This document shows, in pieces, positions 11,220 through 23,384 of a stretch of DNA of 64,000 bases. This DNA comes from Hormiphora californensis (Eukaryota > Ctenophora > Tentaculata > Cydippida > Pleurobrachiidae). The DNA lies in NCBI GenBank assembly GCA_020137815.1, contig CM035355.1, positions 3,361,750 to 3,425,749 of the forward strand. The letters are read 5' to 3'. How positions within the stretch are numbered: position 1 is the stretch's first letter; each line of letters begins with the position of its first letter. Below the pieces are notes generated by a model that was given only the letters and a program-made list of their open reading frames with translations, was not told the DNA's origin and did no database searches. Made by a program: the position numbers and the translations under genes.

Positions 11220-12047
11220 ACCCAAAGATTACAGCATTCAAGCCTTAAGATAGGGGATTGAGGACAAAGCTCTAAAGGCCAAAGAAAAAACCGAACGCTT
11301 TTTTAAAAAAGAAGGAAAAATTTTGCGAATTTTTCGTCGCGTTGCGTTTTCGAAATTGAAGTTGCTGCGCGGCGCTATGACGCGCAAAAGAATAACGCGC
11401 AGTAAAACATTTTAAACGAGGGCTACGGAGCAAATTTGAAAATTTCCCAATATGTTTTGCTAATTGCTAGCTTTAGGAAATATATATCGAACATTTGCTA
11501 TATTCTACCTCGATGCGATTCACTGTTCAAAAACCGGAAGAACGTGTCCGTTGCTCTGATGAGATGTTTGTTGCATTGTTATGTTGCATGCAGTCGGCGG
11601 TATACCTCGAATCTCGATGTTTTACTGGGCAATTTTGGATTACACACGACGTTCCAAAATTTTCTAATGTATACTTATAGACGGGCTTTAGAGTTCAGAC
11701 GGAGTCAAACGTGCTTGAGACGTGCGTTTGATTTTAGAAGATTTTAGAAGATTTTCTAAACTTTCTTATAGTAAGTCTAGCCTCGTAAAAAGGCAGTAGA
11801 TTTCGTCTCTGATGGTTTATCAATTATAACCCCCCCCCCCAGCTGGGACGTCTCTCGGAGATCTCCCGGGGACATCTACCGAGTCGGGAGACAATTGACA
11901 TGTTCCCAGTCTGCTTGCTCTCATACCGGGACGAAGGCCCAGTGTGAGCTTACGCGAGCCCGAAGGTAAGCCGAATGGACAGACTGCGTAGCATGGCAAC
12001 CACAATGTCTCCGGAGGTGCAAGGGAGGTCAATCTAAAATTACCATT
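11220..12047. other. Intergenic, no gene recognised
   Basis: Low-complexity AT-rich sequence with a C homopolymer (about 11829-11841) followed by short GGGAGATCTCC-like palindromic bits near 11855-11875. Open frames here are short and have no coding features I can support. Confidence 0.4.
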
Positions 12048-12325
12048 TGACTGACTGACTGACTGACTGACTGACTGACTGACTGACTGACTGACTGACT
12101 GACTGACTGACTGACTGACTGACTGACTGACTGACTGACTGACTGACTGACTGACTGACTGACTGACTGACTGACTGACTGACTGACTGACTGACTGACT
12201 GACTGACTGACTGACTGACTGACTGACTGACTGACTGACTGACTGACTGACTGACTGACTGACTGACTGACTGACTGACTGACTGACTGACTGACTGACT
12301 GACTGACTGACTGACTGACTGACTG
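12048..12325. repeat. (TGAC)n tetranucleotide microsatellite, about 69 uninterrupted copies
   Basis: The four-base unit repeats without visible interruption for about 278 bases. It ends directly at GGGTCAGGCCAATCATGCTCTGAC (read in two pieces), a variant of a dispersed 19-mer seen elsewhere in the window. Confidence 0.97.
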
Positions 12326-12349
12326 GGTCAGGCCAATCATGCTCTGACA

Positions 12350-13220
12350 AGTGCAGAGAATTATTTCTTTTTCACTATTCAGTGGATTCCCATTTAACTT
12401 TCTGGTTTTGTGGTGCATGGAAAGAAGCGTCATGACGTGTCAAGAAGAACAAGGCATTGCATTGCTAAACTTTATGAAGCCTGCTGCTAAATCTAAATAC
12501 CCTGAACTCCGAACTGAACGGTTCAATTATCTATTCGTAATCTGCTTACCAAAGTGTTTGTACTATCTAGCCCATTATAGTCATGTCGTGTATTTCATAC
12601 CCTGAAGCCCGATTTAAAGGTTTATCCAGCCCCCATTGTGCCATTCACTTTGAGAGTCATTTATAAAATGTAAATCTACCCGGCTCTCACCGAGAAATAT
12701 TTGGGCCAATGCAATATCCAATATATATATATATATATGTTGATAGCCATGCTGTTGAAGCAAAATCTACTTCATGCCAAGTGCTTTCTTGGTACCATTG
12801 CCACCTATTCTCGCTTGATCGATCTCAGTCAGGCGCGAGATCTCGCACTGCACAGGTGTCCATGCCACCAAAGAGCATCCTTGCATCGTGATTCTCCTGG
12901 CCTGATGCAAGCTAGAGCTCGACATCAATTGCAAATCGGAAAAATATTAACATTGCATTGCTGAACTGCCATGATTGTCAAGGCAAGCGCCCAGAGCCCA
13001 TTGAACTATACCGTCCGATACAGTACGTTGTGTATTACTAGTCTTCAACACAAAAGGTACAACTCACGGATTTACAGAATCATCAAATTTGATATCCTTA
13101 ATGTTTGACAGTTACAGCGGACATGAAGACACATACCCGGCCCTTCTAACTGCTATGATATCTCTGTACCGTAAACTACATCAGGATCAGGGAATCAGTG
13201 CCAGAAATTCTCCAGTACGG
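12350..13220. other. Intergenic, no gene recognised
   Basis: No convincing exon or RNA gene is seen. A short (TA)n tract lies at 12719-12738. Frames present lack domain signals and good splice context. Confidence 0.35.
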
Positions 13221-15349
13221 GGGGTTTATATTAGGCTGTCCAGTATTGATTGTCGTTGGGCTTTTATCGAAAAATGGTTTGATATAAGGCAAAATGGACT
13301 TCACCACCGTTTTTCTCATGCGATTTTAGATCGGAATATGATGCCTGATATTTGTATATGGTTGTTCTCGGTTCCCACCAGGCTATTTTCTCTACGTCAC
13401 TCTTTTTACTGCTGCACGGGGTTACCAATGTTTTTTAAACGCTGCTGGAAGAAAATTGGTACGGTTTCTTCGGCTCCCGCAGTGCTCAATCGATAGACAA
13501 TCGTCTAAGAATGAAATATGTATGCGATTTGGGTCTCTAAGTGTTAACTTATAACCTCTAGAACAGTAAATGTATCATGAAAAAGCGAAAAAGTGCATAC
13601 AAAAACTGGCCCGTTTTCGAAAACGTCAATTAGTCACTTTAAAAGTCAACCAATCACATAATTGGCTTCACTAGGTCTTAGAACTTACTTAGAACTATCT
13701 TTCACTGCAGAGTTTTTTTATTATAAGTCAATCCTGATGAGACCCGGAAGTGAAAGTTTCTAATTTTTACCAAAACTTTTTGGAGGCCCATTGCTCAGTG
13801 ACAAAATAAAGATAGGATATTTTATTACATCTTAAACGATAGATAATTGTCCAATGAACAAGCTTGATGCAACAAAACATCACTCAGGTACCATTTTTAT
13901 GAAGTACAGGGTGTCCCACTGTCTTTGCATCACCTGTAATTTTGGGTGATGAGTGGCTTCCGTTCAAATGCTCATAACTCATCGAAAAATAGGTCAAAAC
14001 GGCTCAACCAAAAACAGTGTCGTAGAGAATTGTCAGGCGAACATTTGGGTACAAGATTGATGTTCCAAGTCTTACCAACCGTCGGATATATCGTCTTAAA
14101 GTCAAAAATACGTGTTTATGAAATCCGACCGGGGTTCACGTTTTGAAAAATTCACAAATGTAAAGTTGCTCGGATCACATTGCATCCCTCATAAGAGTTG
14201 TAGGAAATTGTCTGGCGGTCATTTTGGTACCCGGGTTTTTATCCTAGCTCAATGTTTAGAGTGTCTTATGACTGTCAGAACTGGAATTTTCCCAAAAGTG
14301 GTCTCAGGTATCACATTGCATTTTGCCCTGTTATGAAGCTCATAGCTGCTTGAATAACATCTTAGTGCATGATAGGGTTGAGATAGACCACTTGCGTATC
14401 CTACACATTAACAGGGGCCTTGCCAAATCGTCATAACAACCCTGTCAAGTGTCTAGATGAAATTGAGACGATATGTGCTGATTATCATGGGATTACACAC
14501 GGCACCGAGCCACCTAATTAGGCGTTGTGAGCCGATACCAACTAAGACTCAGCGTAGAAAAATCTTTATGTTCCTACAGTCATAACGCAACTAAAACGTA
14601 GAGCTATGGAAAAAATCATGGTATCAAAATGAACCTTAGACGATTCCAATGAAGCTCTTATAAATTTCAAACCATTTTACCCATTTGTTGATGACACGTG
14701 ATCCCCTCAAAAATGTTGGTTGAATTTCGTCTTTAGACAGTCATAAGACACTCTAAACATTGAGCTAGGACAAAAACCCGGGTACCAAAATGACCGCCAG
14801 ACAATTTCCTACAACTCTTATGAGGGATGCAATGTGATCCGAGTAACTTTGCATTTGTGAATTTTTCAAAACGTGAACCCCGGTCGGATTTCATGAACAC
14901 ATATTTTTGACTTTAAGACGATATATCTGACGGTTGGTAAGACTTGGAACATCAATCTTGTACCCAAATGTTCGCCTGACAATTCTCTACAACACTGTTT
15001 TTGGTTGAGCCGTTTTGACCTATTTTTTGATGAGTTATGAGCATTTGAATGGAAGCCACTCATCACCCAAAATCACAGGTGATGCAAAGACAGTGGGACA
15101 CCCTGTACATCAGTTTTGGTGCAAAAATTCGAAAATCGCGATTTTTCATATGCAGCGGCAACAAGAGTGGGGTAGAGAAAATAGCCTGCTGAGAACCAAG
15201 AACAGCCACATACCGATACCGGGCATCTTGTTCCCATCCAAAATCGCATGAGAAAAACGGCGGTGAAGTCCATTTTGCTCTATCTCAAACCATTGTCTCA
15301 TAAAAGCCCAACGACAATCAATACTGGACAGCCTAATAGTTAAACCCCA
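13221..15349. repeat. Inverted duplication enclosing a fold-back element
   Basis: A segment at 13221-13416 is repeated in inverse orientation at 15151-15349, clearly similar but with many substitutions. Between the arms lies a separate fold-back element (13905-15107). The distance from arm to element is 488 bases on the left and 43 on the right, so the outer structure is asymmetric. Confidence 0.75.
13905..15107. mobile_element. 1.2-kb fold-back element with long inverted arms
   Basis: Left and right ends begin TACAGGGTGTCCCACTGTC inward. The arms (about 13905-14275 and 14739-15107, roughly 370 bases each) are near-identical reverse complements, separated by about 460 bases of unrelated sequence. 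No transposase frame is seen. Short frames in the arms mirror each other, as expected of a palindrome, and are not genes. Confidence 0.8.
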
Positions 15350-15613
15350 CGTACTGAGATTTATAGAGCCTTAAAATGATGCTTGTTATCATTTTGGTAG
15401 GATACTCCTAAATAACGGTCGCAGTTAGGAATTTTGCCACCCACGTAGAGGCTTTTATAAAAAAAGCAAATAATCTAACCAAAATTATAACAAGCAACAC
15501 TTTTTCTTATATACCACCCCACGTAGTTGCAAGACAGTTTGCCCTCTCTATTGAAAAGTGTGGGAGCCGCTCACGAGATTCAAATTATACTGGAAAGGGC
15601 GAGAGAAAGCATA

Positions 15614-15795
15614 TACAGTCGGACCCCGATTTAGGGGCCCCCGATTTAGTGGCACCCCGATTTAGGGACAGGATTCCCCCCCCCCCCCCCGATATAGGAA
15701 AGTAACCTTATTTGACCCCGATTTAGTGGACACCCCGATTTAGTGGACAACAGCCTTTCCCCCGAGGGTGTCCCTAAATCGGGGTCCGACTTTAA
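15614..15795. mobile_element. Miniature Tigger/pogo-like element, copy 1
   Basis: Starts TA-CAGTCGGACCCCGATTTAG at 15614 and ends in the inverted form near 15792 (CTAAATCGGGGTCCGACT). It contains repeated CCCCGATTTAGTGG units and a C15-16 homopolymer. The CAGTCGG ends with TA flanks resemble pogo/Tigger elements of the Tc1-mariner superfamily. The right end is imperfect (GACTTTAA in place of GACTGTA). Confidence 0.65.
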
Positions 15796-15900
15796 TTGAA
15801 AAAGAGGGAAAGGAGGACTCCGTAGTACTGCAGAATTTAATTTATAGGTACGTACTATTTAGTGCGGCAGAATTGTGACGCGGTATCATTACATTGTTTT

Positions 15901-15951
15901 TTATCGAAGCTAGGGATTTTATCGATAGAATACCTAGCTTCGATAAATAGC
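15901..15951. repeat. Short hairpin with CGAAGCTAGG arms
   Basis: The 15-base arm TTTATCGAAGCTAGG at about 15900-15914 pairs with CCTAGCTTCGATAAA at 15934-15948, around a loop that itself contains TATCGATA. No known function. Confidence 0.5.
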
Positions 15952-16122
15952 CATCACCCTCTTTATGATTCCCCTATGTTCCCTTCCGGTAAAACATGAC
16001 AACATCCCAAGGATGAAGCTTGGTCTGTCAGAGCATCGGCCTGTCAGAGCTTGGTCCGGGTTTGACCAATTCCAAGCTAAGCTAACTTGCAAGGTCTTTA
16101 AATATGTTGAAATGCAATACAG

Positions 16123-17326
16123 CTAAACAAGAGCGGATTTACAGGGTCGGGTAAAGGACGTATCAGCGAAACTAAAAGGGTTCAACTTGGTAGCGACTGT
16201 TCTGGGTTGGATTGTCCCCCCTGGTCCTCCTGTGTTCTGGATCCCGTTAACATCTCGACTTATCGCTGAAACTATTCTCCGCCGGGCAAAGTTCTTAAAA
16301 TCCCTGTTTACTAAAGTGTACAAAATGGGATTCCCCACACTGTTGGTGAAGAACAGATACGTTGCTAGGCGACCATATAGATCAGGTAGACTAGTCCCCC
16401 CAAGCATGTGGGCTATATTAGGTACCCAGCTAATCAATATAACTGATGAAAGTGCACCTAGTGTCAGGAATGTCCGTTTCATCCCCCGGTCCTTTCGTTT
16501 TCGGACAGTGTTATTTGGTGTCGTGTGGGCCCGGACACTCACCTTTCTAATCTGGATTCTCCGGGCTATCTGGGTTCTTGACACGTGACACAACACGAGG
16601 TGTGACGTCATGACAATGGCAGTGGGTGCAATTAGCAGGACTGACACGTACAGGTACTTCTCGACCACGTGTAGGACGGAAAAGTTGAACTCACAGAACC
16701 CTGTCTCAACAGAGAACATGGAGGGTGCGGATCCAACTAGGAGTCTGAGTGAGAGGACAAAGCTGTAGAGCCATATCATGAGGGATATGGCAGTGAACCG
16801 TGATGCGGGATTATTATAGTCTCTCAGGGGTCTAATCCCCTGGATCATCCGGTGTATGGAGATGGTAGTAACGAAGTTAACAGAGGAAAGGAGGAGGAAG
16901 AGTCGGAGGGCAGCCCCCGCTCGACAGAGGGCAGGTCCAAAACACCAGTATTTGCTGAGGTTGGTGACCAGGATGGGACTAATGATAAGGAGAGAGTAAA
17001 GTCCGTCTGCTGCGGAGAGGTTTCGAGCAAAGATTAGTCCCCATTTATCTAATCTGTAGGAATAATGAAGGTAGAAATTAATTAGAAACTGATATAAGAA
17101 CTCATGAATTTCAGATATCAGGAGATTGAACTCGTTGAACGATATTAGGGATGTGGATATATAGGACTCACCTAAAACTCCTATATCTGAAGGTGAGACT
17201 GACAACAAAAGCGTTGGCCAGGACCCCGCTACACATCATGATGAGAGTGTAGAACACCAGAAGAAGTCGGGTGTAGTCACTCGTTACCCTGTCATAGTCA
17301 GGAGTAGACGAGACTCGACCCTCCAT
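16123..17326 (-). CDS. Rhodopsin-like (class A) G-protein-coupled receptor, orphan
   Basis: Two exons, 17326-17172 and 17053-16123, join in phase 2 to give 361 residues. TM1 (LLLVFYTLIMMCSGVLANAF) lies in exon 1, and the intron falls in the first intracellular loop. TM2 begins NLSAADGLYSLLI with the usual Asp three residues on. The conserved disulfide pair is visible (Cys in PALCRAG before TM3 and in GFCEF of loop 2). TM6 has SWVPNIAHML and TM7 ends NSVGNPILYTLV with NPxxY intact. The end of TM3 reads SIHRMIQGIRPL, so Arg of the E/DRY motif is kept but the acidic residue is His. The ligand is unknown. The cytoplasmic tail is Thr/Ser rich and lacks an obvious palmitoylation Cys directly after helix 8. 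Confidence 0.9.
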
Positions 17327-17663
17327 AACACCCTACTACTATCAGCTGTAGTACTAGCTAGTTTCATAGGGGGAGAGAAGGTGAGGAGGGGCCGAAAAGA
17401 AGGGATGAGTCACATGGAACAAAGTTGGTCTAAAAGATTTAAGCTAGAAAGATTAAAGACTAAAAGCAGTTTTATTTTCGCTCACGGAGGTTTTTTGCAC
17501 CAGCAAAATCAAAATTCATTTAGCATGCTACAGCATTGATGCCGGTCCTTTTATATCATGAGACGACAACCGGATAAAGCATATAAATTGTAATATTTTG
17601 TACTGATGGAGCTACATTTTAAATCAACTAATATCTTTATCTAGTAGAAATTGCATTTTTTAT
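17327..17663. other. GPCR upstream region
   Basis: Probably 5' UTR and promoter of the GPCR gene on the minus strand. No defined element can be supported. Confidence 0.3.
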
Positions 17664-17828
<165 letters not shown>

Positions 17829-18112
17829 GGGGGATGGTTAAGTGTTCTTGGATAGGAATACGAGAATCATATATGGAAGGAAAGAAGGTTATAACTTGCT
17901 TGTAACTGGTTATAAGCACTACAGCAAAAAACATCGCGTTGGTTTTAAAAGGAATAAGAGATGTCCCAGTCCCGACAGCTGTATCAAATCGTTCTAAAAT
18001 ACAGTTAAAGAGAATTCTTAAATATCATGCAACTAGCTTCTATTGGCCGGAGCCACAATTCAAATAGATAATATATGATTAGATGACTGGTTAAAATGGT
18101 CTATTACTTTTT

Positions 18113-18291
18113 AGTGCACGAGGCCGAAGGCCGAGTGCTCTAAATACAACAATAATGAACCGAGACCGACAGGTCGAGGTAGATCCTTTTACTTAGCTGC
18201 CGAGCCTGCGAGGCACGCTAAGTGTAACTACTGAGCGAGCCTGCGAGCTCTGTAGTTGTACTTTTGGGCCGAGCCTGCGAGGCCTAAAAGT
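18113..18291. other. Cluster of five structured hairpins with paired GA steps
   Basis: Five consecutive inverted repeats lie at about 18116-18138, 18159-18180, 18191-18223, 18226-18257 and 18260-18291. Stems differ between them, but each interrupts its stem with 5'-GA-3' opposite 5'-GA-3' (tandem G.A mismatches). The last three share the core GAGCCTGCGA. The first is GCAC-GA-GGCC-GAA-GGCC-GA-GTGC. This could be a structured RNA, a recombination site or a hairpin element; no open frame of note covers it. Confidence 0.6.
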
Positions 18292-18299
18292 GAAAGAAT

Positions 18300-18553
18300 C
18301 TTAACACGGGGGATTACGGGGGCTCGAATAGATCGCCCGTATAGATCGCCCGTACCAGTCGCCCGTACATTTGCTTTGCGCATTACGTTTCATCGCACTT
18401 TCACCACAAAAAGGTACATGCGCGTTACGCGTATGTGTTTTGTTGTGGTGAAAGTGTGGTGAAACGTAATGCGCAAAGCAAATGTACGGGCGACTGGTAC
18501 GGGCGATTGGTACGGGCGTCTCATCCGGGCCCCCGTAATCCGCTGCCTTAACA
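18300..18553. mobile_element. 240-bp fold-back miniature element with 7-bp target duplication
   Basis: The arms run from GGGGGATTACGGGGGC at the left to GCCCCCGTAATCC at the right and include GATCGCCCGTA-type repeats and a long pairing stretch around TTTGCTTTGCGCATTACG. CTTAACA flanks the element at 18300-18306 and 18547-18553. It is non-coding. Confidence 0.7.
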
Positions 18554-18642
18554 TTATTGTTGTGTAATAGAGCATGTAAAAGCAGTCATCTAATTTTATT
18601 AGATGATTTTGAAAACAAACTGAGTGAAAGAGATAAAGATTG

Positions 18643-18666
18643 AGTGAGAGAGAGAGAGAAAGAGAA

Positions 18667-18732
<66 letters not shown>
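18643..18732. repeat. (GA)n microsatellite
   Basis: Mostly GAGA, with short GAAAGAG interruptions, over about 90 bases. Confidence 0.95.
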
Positions 18733-18889
18733 GCGTGTGCAGTAGTCACTACTGCACACTGTGCACACGCCCTAACCCTTATCTTTTCTTCCCCTCTGCA
18801 ACTATAGGTCACGTGATCGTCACGTGATGGCACCACACCAATGAGCGTCCTGCATCTGCTTTCCCTCTCTGCCTTCGATTCTCTCTTTT

Positions 18890-18893
18890 CCTA

Positions 18894-18926
<33 letters not shown>

Positions 18927-18931
18927 TTCTC

Positions 18932-19016
<85 letters not shown>

Positions 19017-19017
19017 A
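18890..19017. repeat. (CT)n microsatellite with a CA tract
   Basis: CTCT runs interrupted by CACACACACACA at 18912-18925 and by a few TCCTCT steps. Confidence 0.95.
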
Positions 19018-19479
19018 CTTCATTTCATCTTTATCCCGTTTACTCAGTTTGTAATGTTTGTAATGTTCACACTGTGTGCGTGTGGACTAGAAAGTGTTTA
19101 ATTTTTCACATACCACTGCAGCGGTATTTTACTTTATAATTACTAGTGTTTTTGCAGTGGTCTAAAATTTCACAGTACACTTTAACCACCGGAAACGGCG
19201 TACTGTGAAAACTTAGATAACCGGTTAAAATTGTCTAATAAAATTTTTGCGGGCCATAATTTTTCAACAGTGATTTATGAGACCGAAAAGTGAAACTTTG
19301 ATAACTAAAATCTGACAGTGACACAGACAAAGATATAGATGTACCCATGTAGGTGGGTTTCACGCTGGGCGACCATGAAGTAATGTTGAAATGCGACAGG
19401 TAAAAGTAAAAATGAATCAAGTTTTAATGAAGTTTTAATTAAAATTAATGATGGTATTCATTGATCTCAATTAAAACCC

Positions 19480-19546
19480 TGCACCGCCATGGAGTCCATA
19501 GTTTCATTTAATTTAAAATGAATCTATGGACTCCATGACGGTGCAG
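19480..19546. repeat. Short palindrome, about 30-bp arms
   Basis: CTGCACCGCCATGGAGTCCA at the left pairs with TGGACTCCATGACGGTGCAG at the right with one mismatch, continuing inward through TAGTTTCATTT/AAATGAATCTA. Probably a small fold-back element. Confidence 0.65.
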
Positions 19547-20316
19547 TGTTCTGATGCCAATATTTTCTCCCAATCCAATCGGCCGGGTTAATGATGAGAC
19601 TGCCGACGGGTTATCTTGCTGGACCCATCCGGGCCATCATGCACATGGTCACTATAATACGTTACTATAATACGCGTTGTGGGAACATTATGGGTGAGCC
19701 AGCTGTCTCACTGAGCCGCTGCAGGGAGAGAGTTTGAACAATTGCCGATAACGTACCCACTGATTATTCCAGTATATTATATTCTGCCCCATCAATGTCA
19801 TCATTGCGATTATTATAACGGTGTCATTCTCTCTAGGACCAGCTGAGCTGGGATAATGGGATCGCGATAAAACCGACAAATTCACCGGTTGACGTAAATC
19901 GGTTTAATATGCGTTGAATCTCATAATAATGTGACGCGATGTATATGCAGTTTGGAAACCTCGTACCAACCCCCAGAAAAAGTACCAGACGACTTCTGTT
20001 GCAAATAAAAAAAGGGGGTTATCCAATGGGTGCCGCCAGAGTTTATTTTTTGGACACCTGCGACGATAGGATCACGTCGAGTTCTTCGGAATGACTTCTG
20101 ATTTATTTGAATAGTTTCTCACTCTGTTTTATTAAAAACAAAAGCCATAAGTTATTGAATCTTGCAAATTAAGCACACGTCGTTTAATTAATATTAGTAA
20201 TACACGAGAGGTGAACCTCTGAAAGTTAAAAAGAGACCACCCAATTACGATTTATTAAGCGAACAGCTATGTTTACCCATACTTCATGTCGTCCCTTTAG
20301 TTTCCCCATTTGTATT

Positions 20317-20553
<237 letters not shown>

Positions 20554-20639
20554 CCACACATTATCACTCTGTCTGTGTCTGCTTTCTCTATCCTGTCTGC
20601 TCGTGTGCTGCAGTGGGCTAAAATTAAGATTCGCTAAGT

Positions 20640-21340
20640 TAGGGCGAGCTAATATATTAATTACTTCTAACCTCACATGTACACTTGCAGTGTGGCTTTT
20701 CCCTCGTTTTTCCCGTGGCAGGTGAATAGACGTGCAAGCAGTTTATTGAGCTTTATTTTAAAATTAAACCCACTCCACTGTAGCGAAGTGTCAATGCTGC
20801 ACTTTTCACAATTTGTCATTTTAAGCTTTACATCTGATCTGGTCAATGTGAAATAATCCCATCTGTAAAATGTGTAAAAAGTAAAATATACATGTGTACT
20901 ATTCGTCTGTTGTCTGGTATTCTTTAGTTAGTCTGGGAGCTCATGTGTACAAGTTTTAGTAATTGTTTGAAACTAGCACCTGTTTTTTTCCATACTGATA
21001 TTATACTGTAAACTTTCACCGCAACCGTGGTATCTCCGCCATTCGGATATTTTTGTCTTTCACTTTATTATCTTGTCTTGCTCGACCCTGGACCTCTCTT
21101 ACAAATATTGTAAAGGAGGGTCAGAACATAACAAGTATTATCTAGGTGTTATCTGTTTTTGCATCTGAATTAGTGTTAATGTAAAATATGGTTTGGAAGG
21201 TTATTATTCTTGGTTTGGTGGTCTTGGAAACTGGTGGGCAACAAATAACCGATGATTTAGATTCCTTTACTAAGTCTGCAAGGTTATTGTTAATATTGAC
21301 ACAATATGATCTATTATGATTTTGCTGTATTTTAGACATA
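20640..21340. other. Intergenic/possible 5' region of the Ig receptor
   Basis: AT-rich. I looked for a signal-peptide exon for the downstream receptor and found none whose donor phase fits the exon at 22215. The missing first exon(s) may lie here or further upstream. Confidence 0.3.
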
Positions 21341-22096
21341 GGGTAAGCTGGGGCGAAAGTGGCCCATTTTTAACGTTTTAGGTTCTAAAATACGCAATTT
21401 ATACAACAGGAAGAAAAAAATTATATAGGCTATCCAATGAAACCTTTTCCTTTCAGCCGAGCTAAATTTTAAAATCTACAAGTTTTATTTAATGGGTTAA
21501 TTAATCAATTCAAATAATTTGGTGAGGCATTTTTTGGAAAATTTGCACCGGGGCAAAGTGGCCCAAGCCAATAGCATTGCTCGATTTTATCACGTGCCTG
21601 GTGTTGTTAGACGAAACGATCAAACTAGGGGCAAAATGGCCCATGTTCTGCACCGGAACATGGGCCACTTTGCCCCTAATTTGATCGTCTGTACTACATT
21701 TTTGTGCATTCCAATGTCACGTGGTATTGCAGGCGCCATTTCATTGGTCCTAGAGGTGGGCCAATTTGCCCCAGACCGGACCACTTTGCCCCGGAGAGTG
21801 GGCCATATTCGCCCCGATTTCACAAAATTGACAATTAAGACAACAAAAATGCCAATTTCTTCAAAAATTTTTATACCAAGTTTTAGAGAATTATAAAGCC
21901 TAACTGGCAGTTTTTGCAAAACTAAAATCGGCCAACCCAAACAGAAGTGACAGCAGTTTTAAAGCGAAAATTCGGAACAGAACGAGCAGGTCTCCGCTGG
22001 AGAAAAAGTCACGTGACCACATGTAATAACTAGGGCCACTTTGCCCCATACATGGGCCACTTTACCCCGCGGGCCATTTCACCCCAGCTTACCCTA
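21339..22096. mobile_element. 754-bp inverted-repeat element (GGGTAAGCTGGGG ends), TA target site
   Basis: The element runs 21341-22094, with ends GGGTAAGCTGGGG and CCCCAGCTTACCC and a TA flanking each side. Inside it carries at least eight variants of the 14-mer GGGGCAAAGTGGCC or its complement. No transposase is seen, so it is non-autonomous. Confidence 0.8.
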
Positions 22097-22214
22097 CAGT
22101 CAAAACTCGATTTACCAGAAATTTCCTCTCGGTAGACCCTTGATCGTGCAAAAATCATACCCCCGAGAAGCCCAAGTTTGACTGTTTTTGATAACAGTTT
22201 TTCTACAATTTCAG

Positions 22215-23325
22215 TTCTGTATCACAGCCGCCCCCGGTTCCAGTGGATCAGGGGGATATCCACATAACACACATTGACACTGGGCCTGATAATGTAAGTG
22301 AAAATGGGATGAATAATACAATTGGATCAACTAAAACACCCGTTGTTTAACCACGTATATATATTTTAAATTCTCTGCGCATGACGGTATGACCATATAA
22401 TACCAGCTAAAATCATGGACTCTAGGTGTTTCTAGCGTTGCCACACAATGACTCCCTTCGACTGGTGTGTTCCTATTCGGGGGAAGAGGAACAAGCTCCC
22501 ACCAACTTAACATGGTCATACGCAGGTAATAAAACATAATTATGATATAAGAAACATTTAATTTTATAGCTGTTTGTATATTGATTCATTTCTCTAGGCA
22601 CAATTCTTTTGATTAATATAAACAATTTGTCTTGGACTAGTCTAATAAGAACGGGATATTAACTTCTAAACAATCCAAACAAATTGCTATAAACAATGCA
22701 CTATATCATTGGGCAATGATATATAACTTGTTTCACACCTATACATATCTCAATATATTAAGTGCTATACCACTTATTCCTTGTCGGGTTAATGTGCTAT
22801 CTATAACATCAGGTGCAATATTGAAACAAGCACAGCTGGGCCGATATGTCACCAGTGCAGAGGTGACGGTTACCGGGGGAACCGCAGAATCAGCCGGAAT
22901 GTACAAATGTTACAGTGACTCCAATGGGGTTTCCAAAAATGTTACAGTTTATACATACGATCCGCGTAAGTAGAAATTCATTGCAACATGACACGAGTAT
23001 ATCATACAAAGCACAAAAGCGTAGCGGCCCAACCCCGTGTGAGGGGGCGCACAGAGCATTGGCCTAACCCTCATTTCTTTCAACGAGAACTGTGCTCAGA
23101 GCACTGGCCTGACAGGCGTGAACAGAGGGGCATGAGACGTGCCCAAAGTAGGTTATCAAATACAATAAAGCTACTTGACACATTGGCTAGATATCAAGTG
23201 ATACAAATGAAAAGCTTTTCTCGCTATCATTCTACTAAGCATGAGCATCTCTTTTCTATTTTGCAGTACCACCTGTCAAGTGAAGCTTCTCTTTCATATT
23301 GTTATCTTTCTCTCTCTTTCTCTCT

Positions 23326-23384
<59 letters not shown>

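Noticed and set aside
11021-11220. Gly/Pro-rich frames in the GC-hairpin region
   Set aside because: Open only because of the GC-rich hairpin repeats inside a non-autonomous transposon.
12029-12433. Long frames reading as (SQSV)n
   Set aside because: They are the (TGAC)n microsatellite read as codons, open in several frames with no flanking coding signal.
13089-13496. 135-codon frame, possible gene
   Set aside because: Its middle lies in an inverted-repeat arm whose mirror copy at 15151-15349 does not keep the frame, and there are no domain signals.
13221-15349. CRISPR-like or tandem array reading of the repeats
   Set aside because: The repeats are inverted arms of fold-back elements, not regularly spaced direct repeats, and the genome is eukaryotic.
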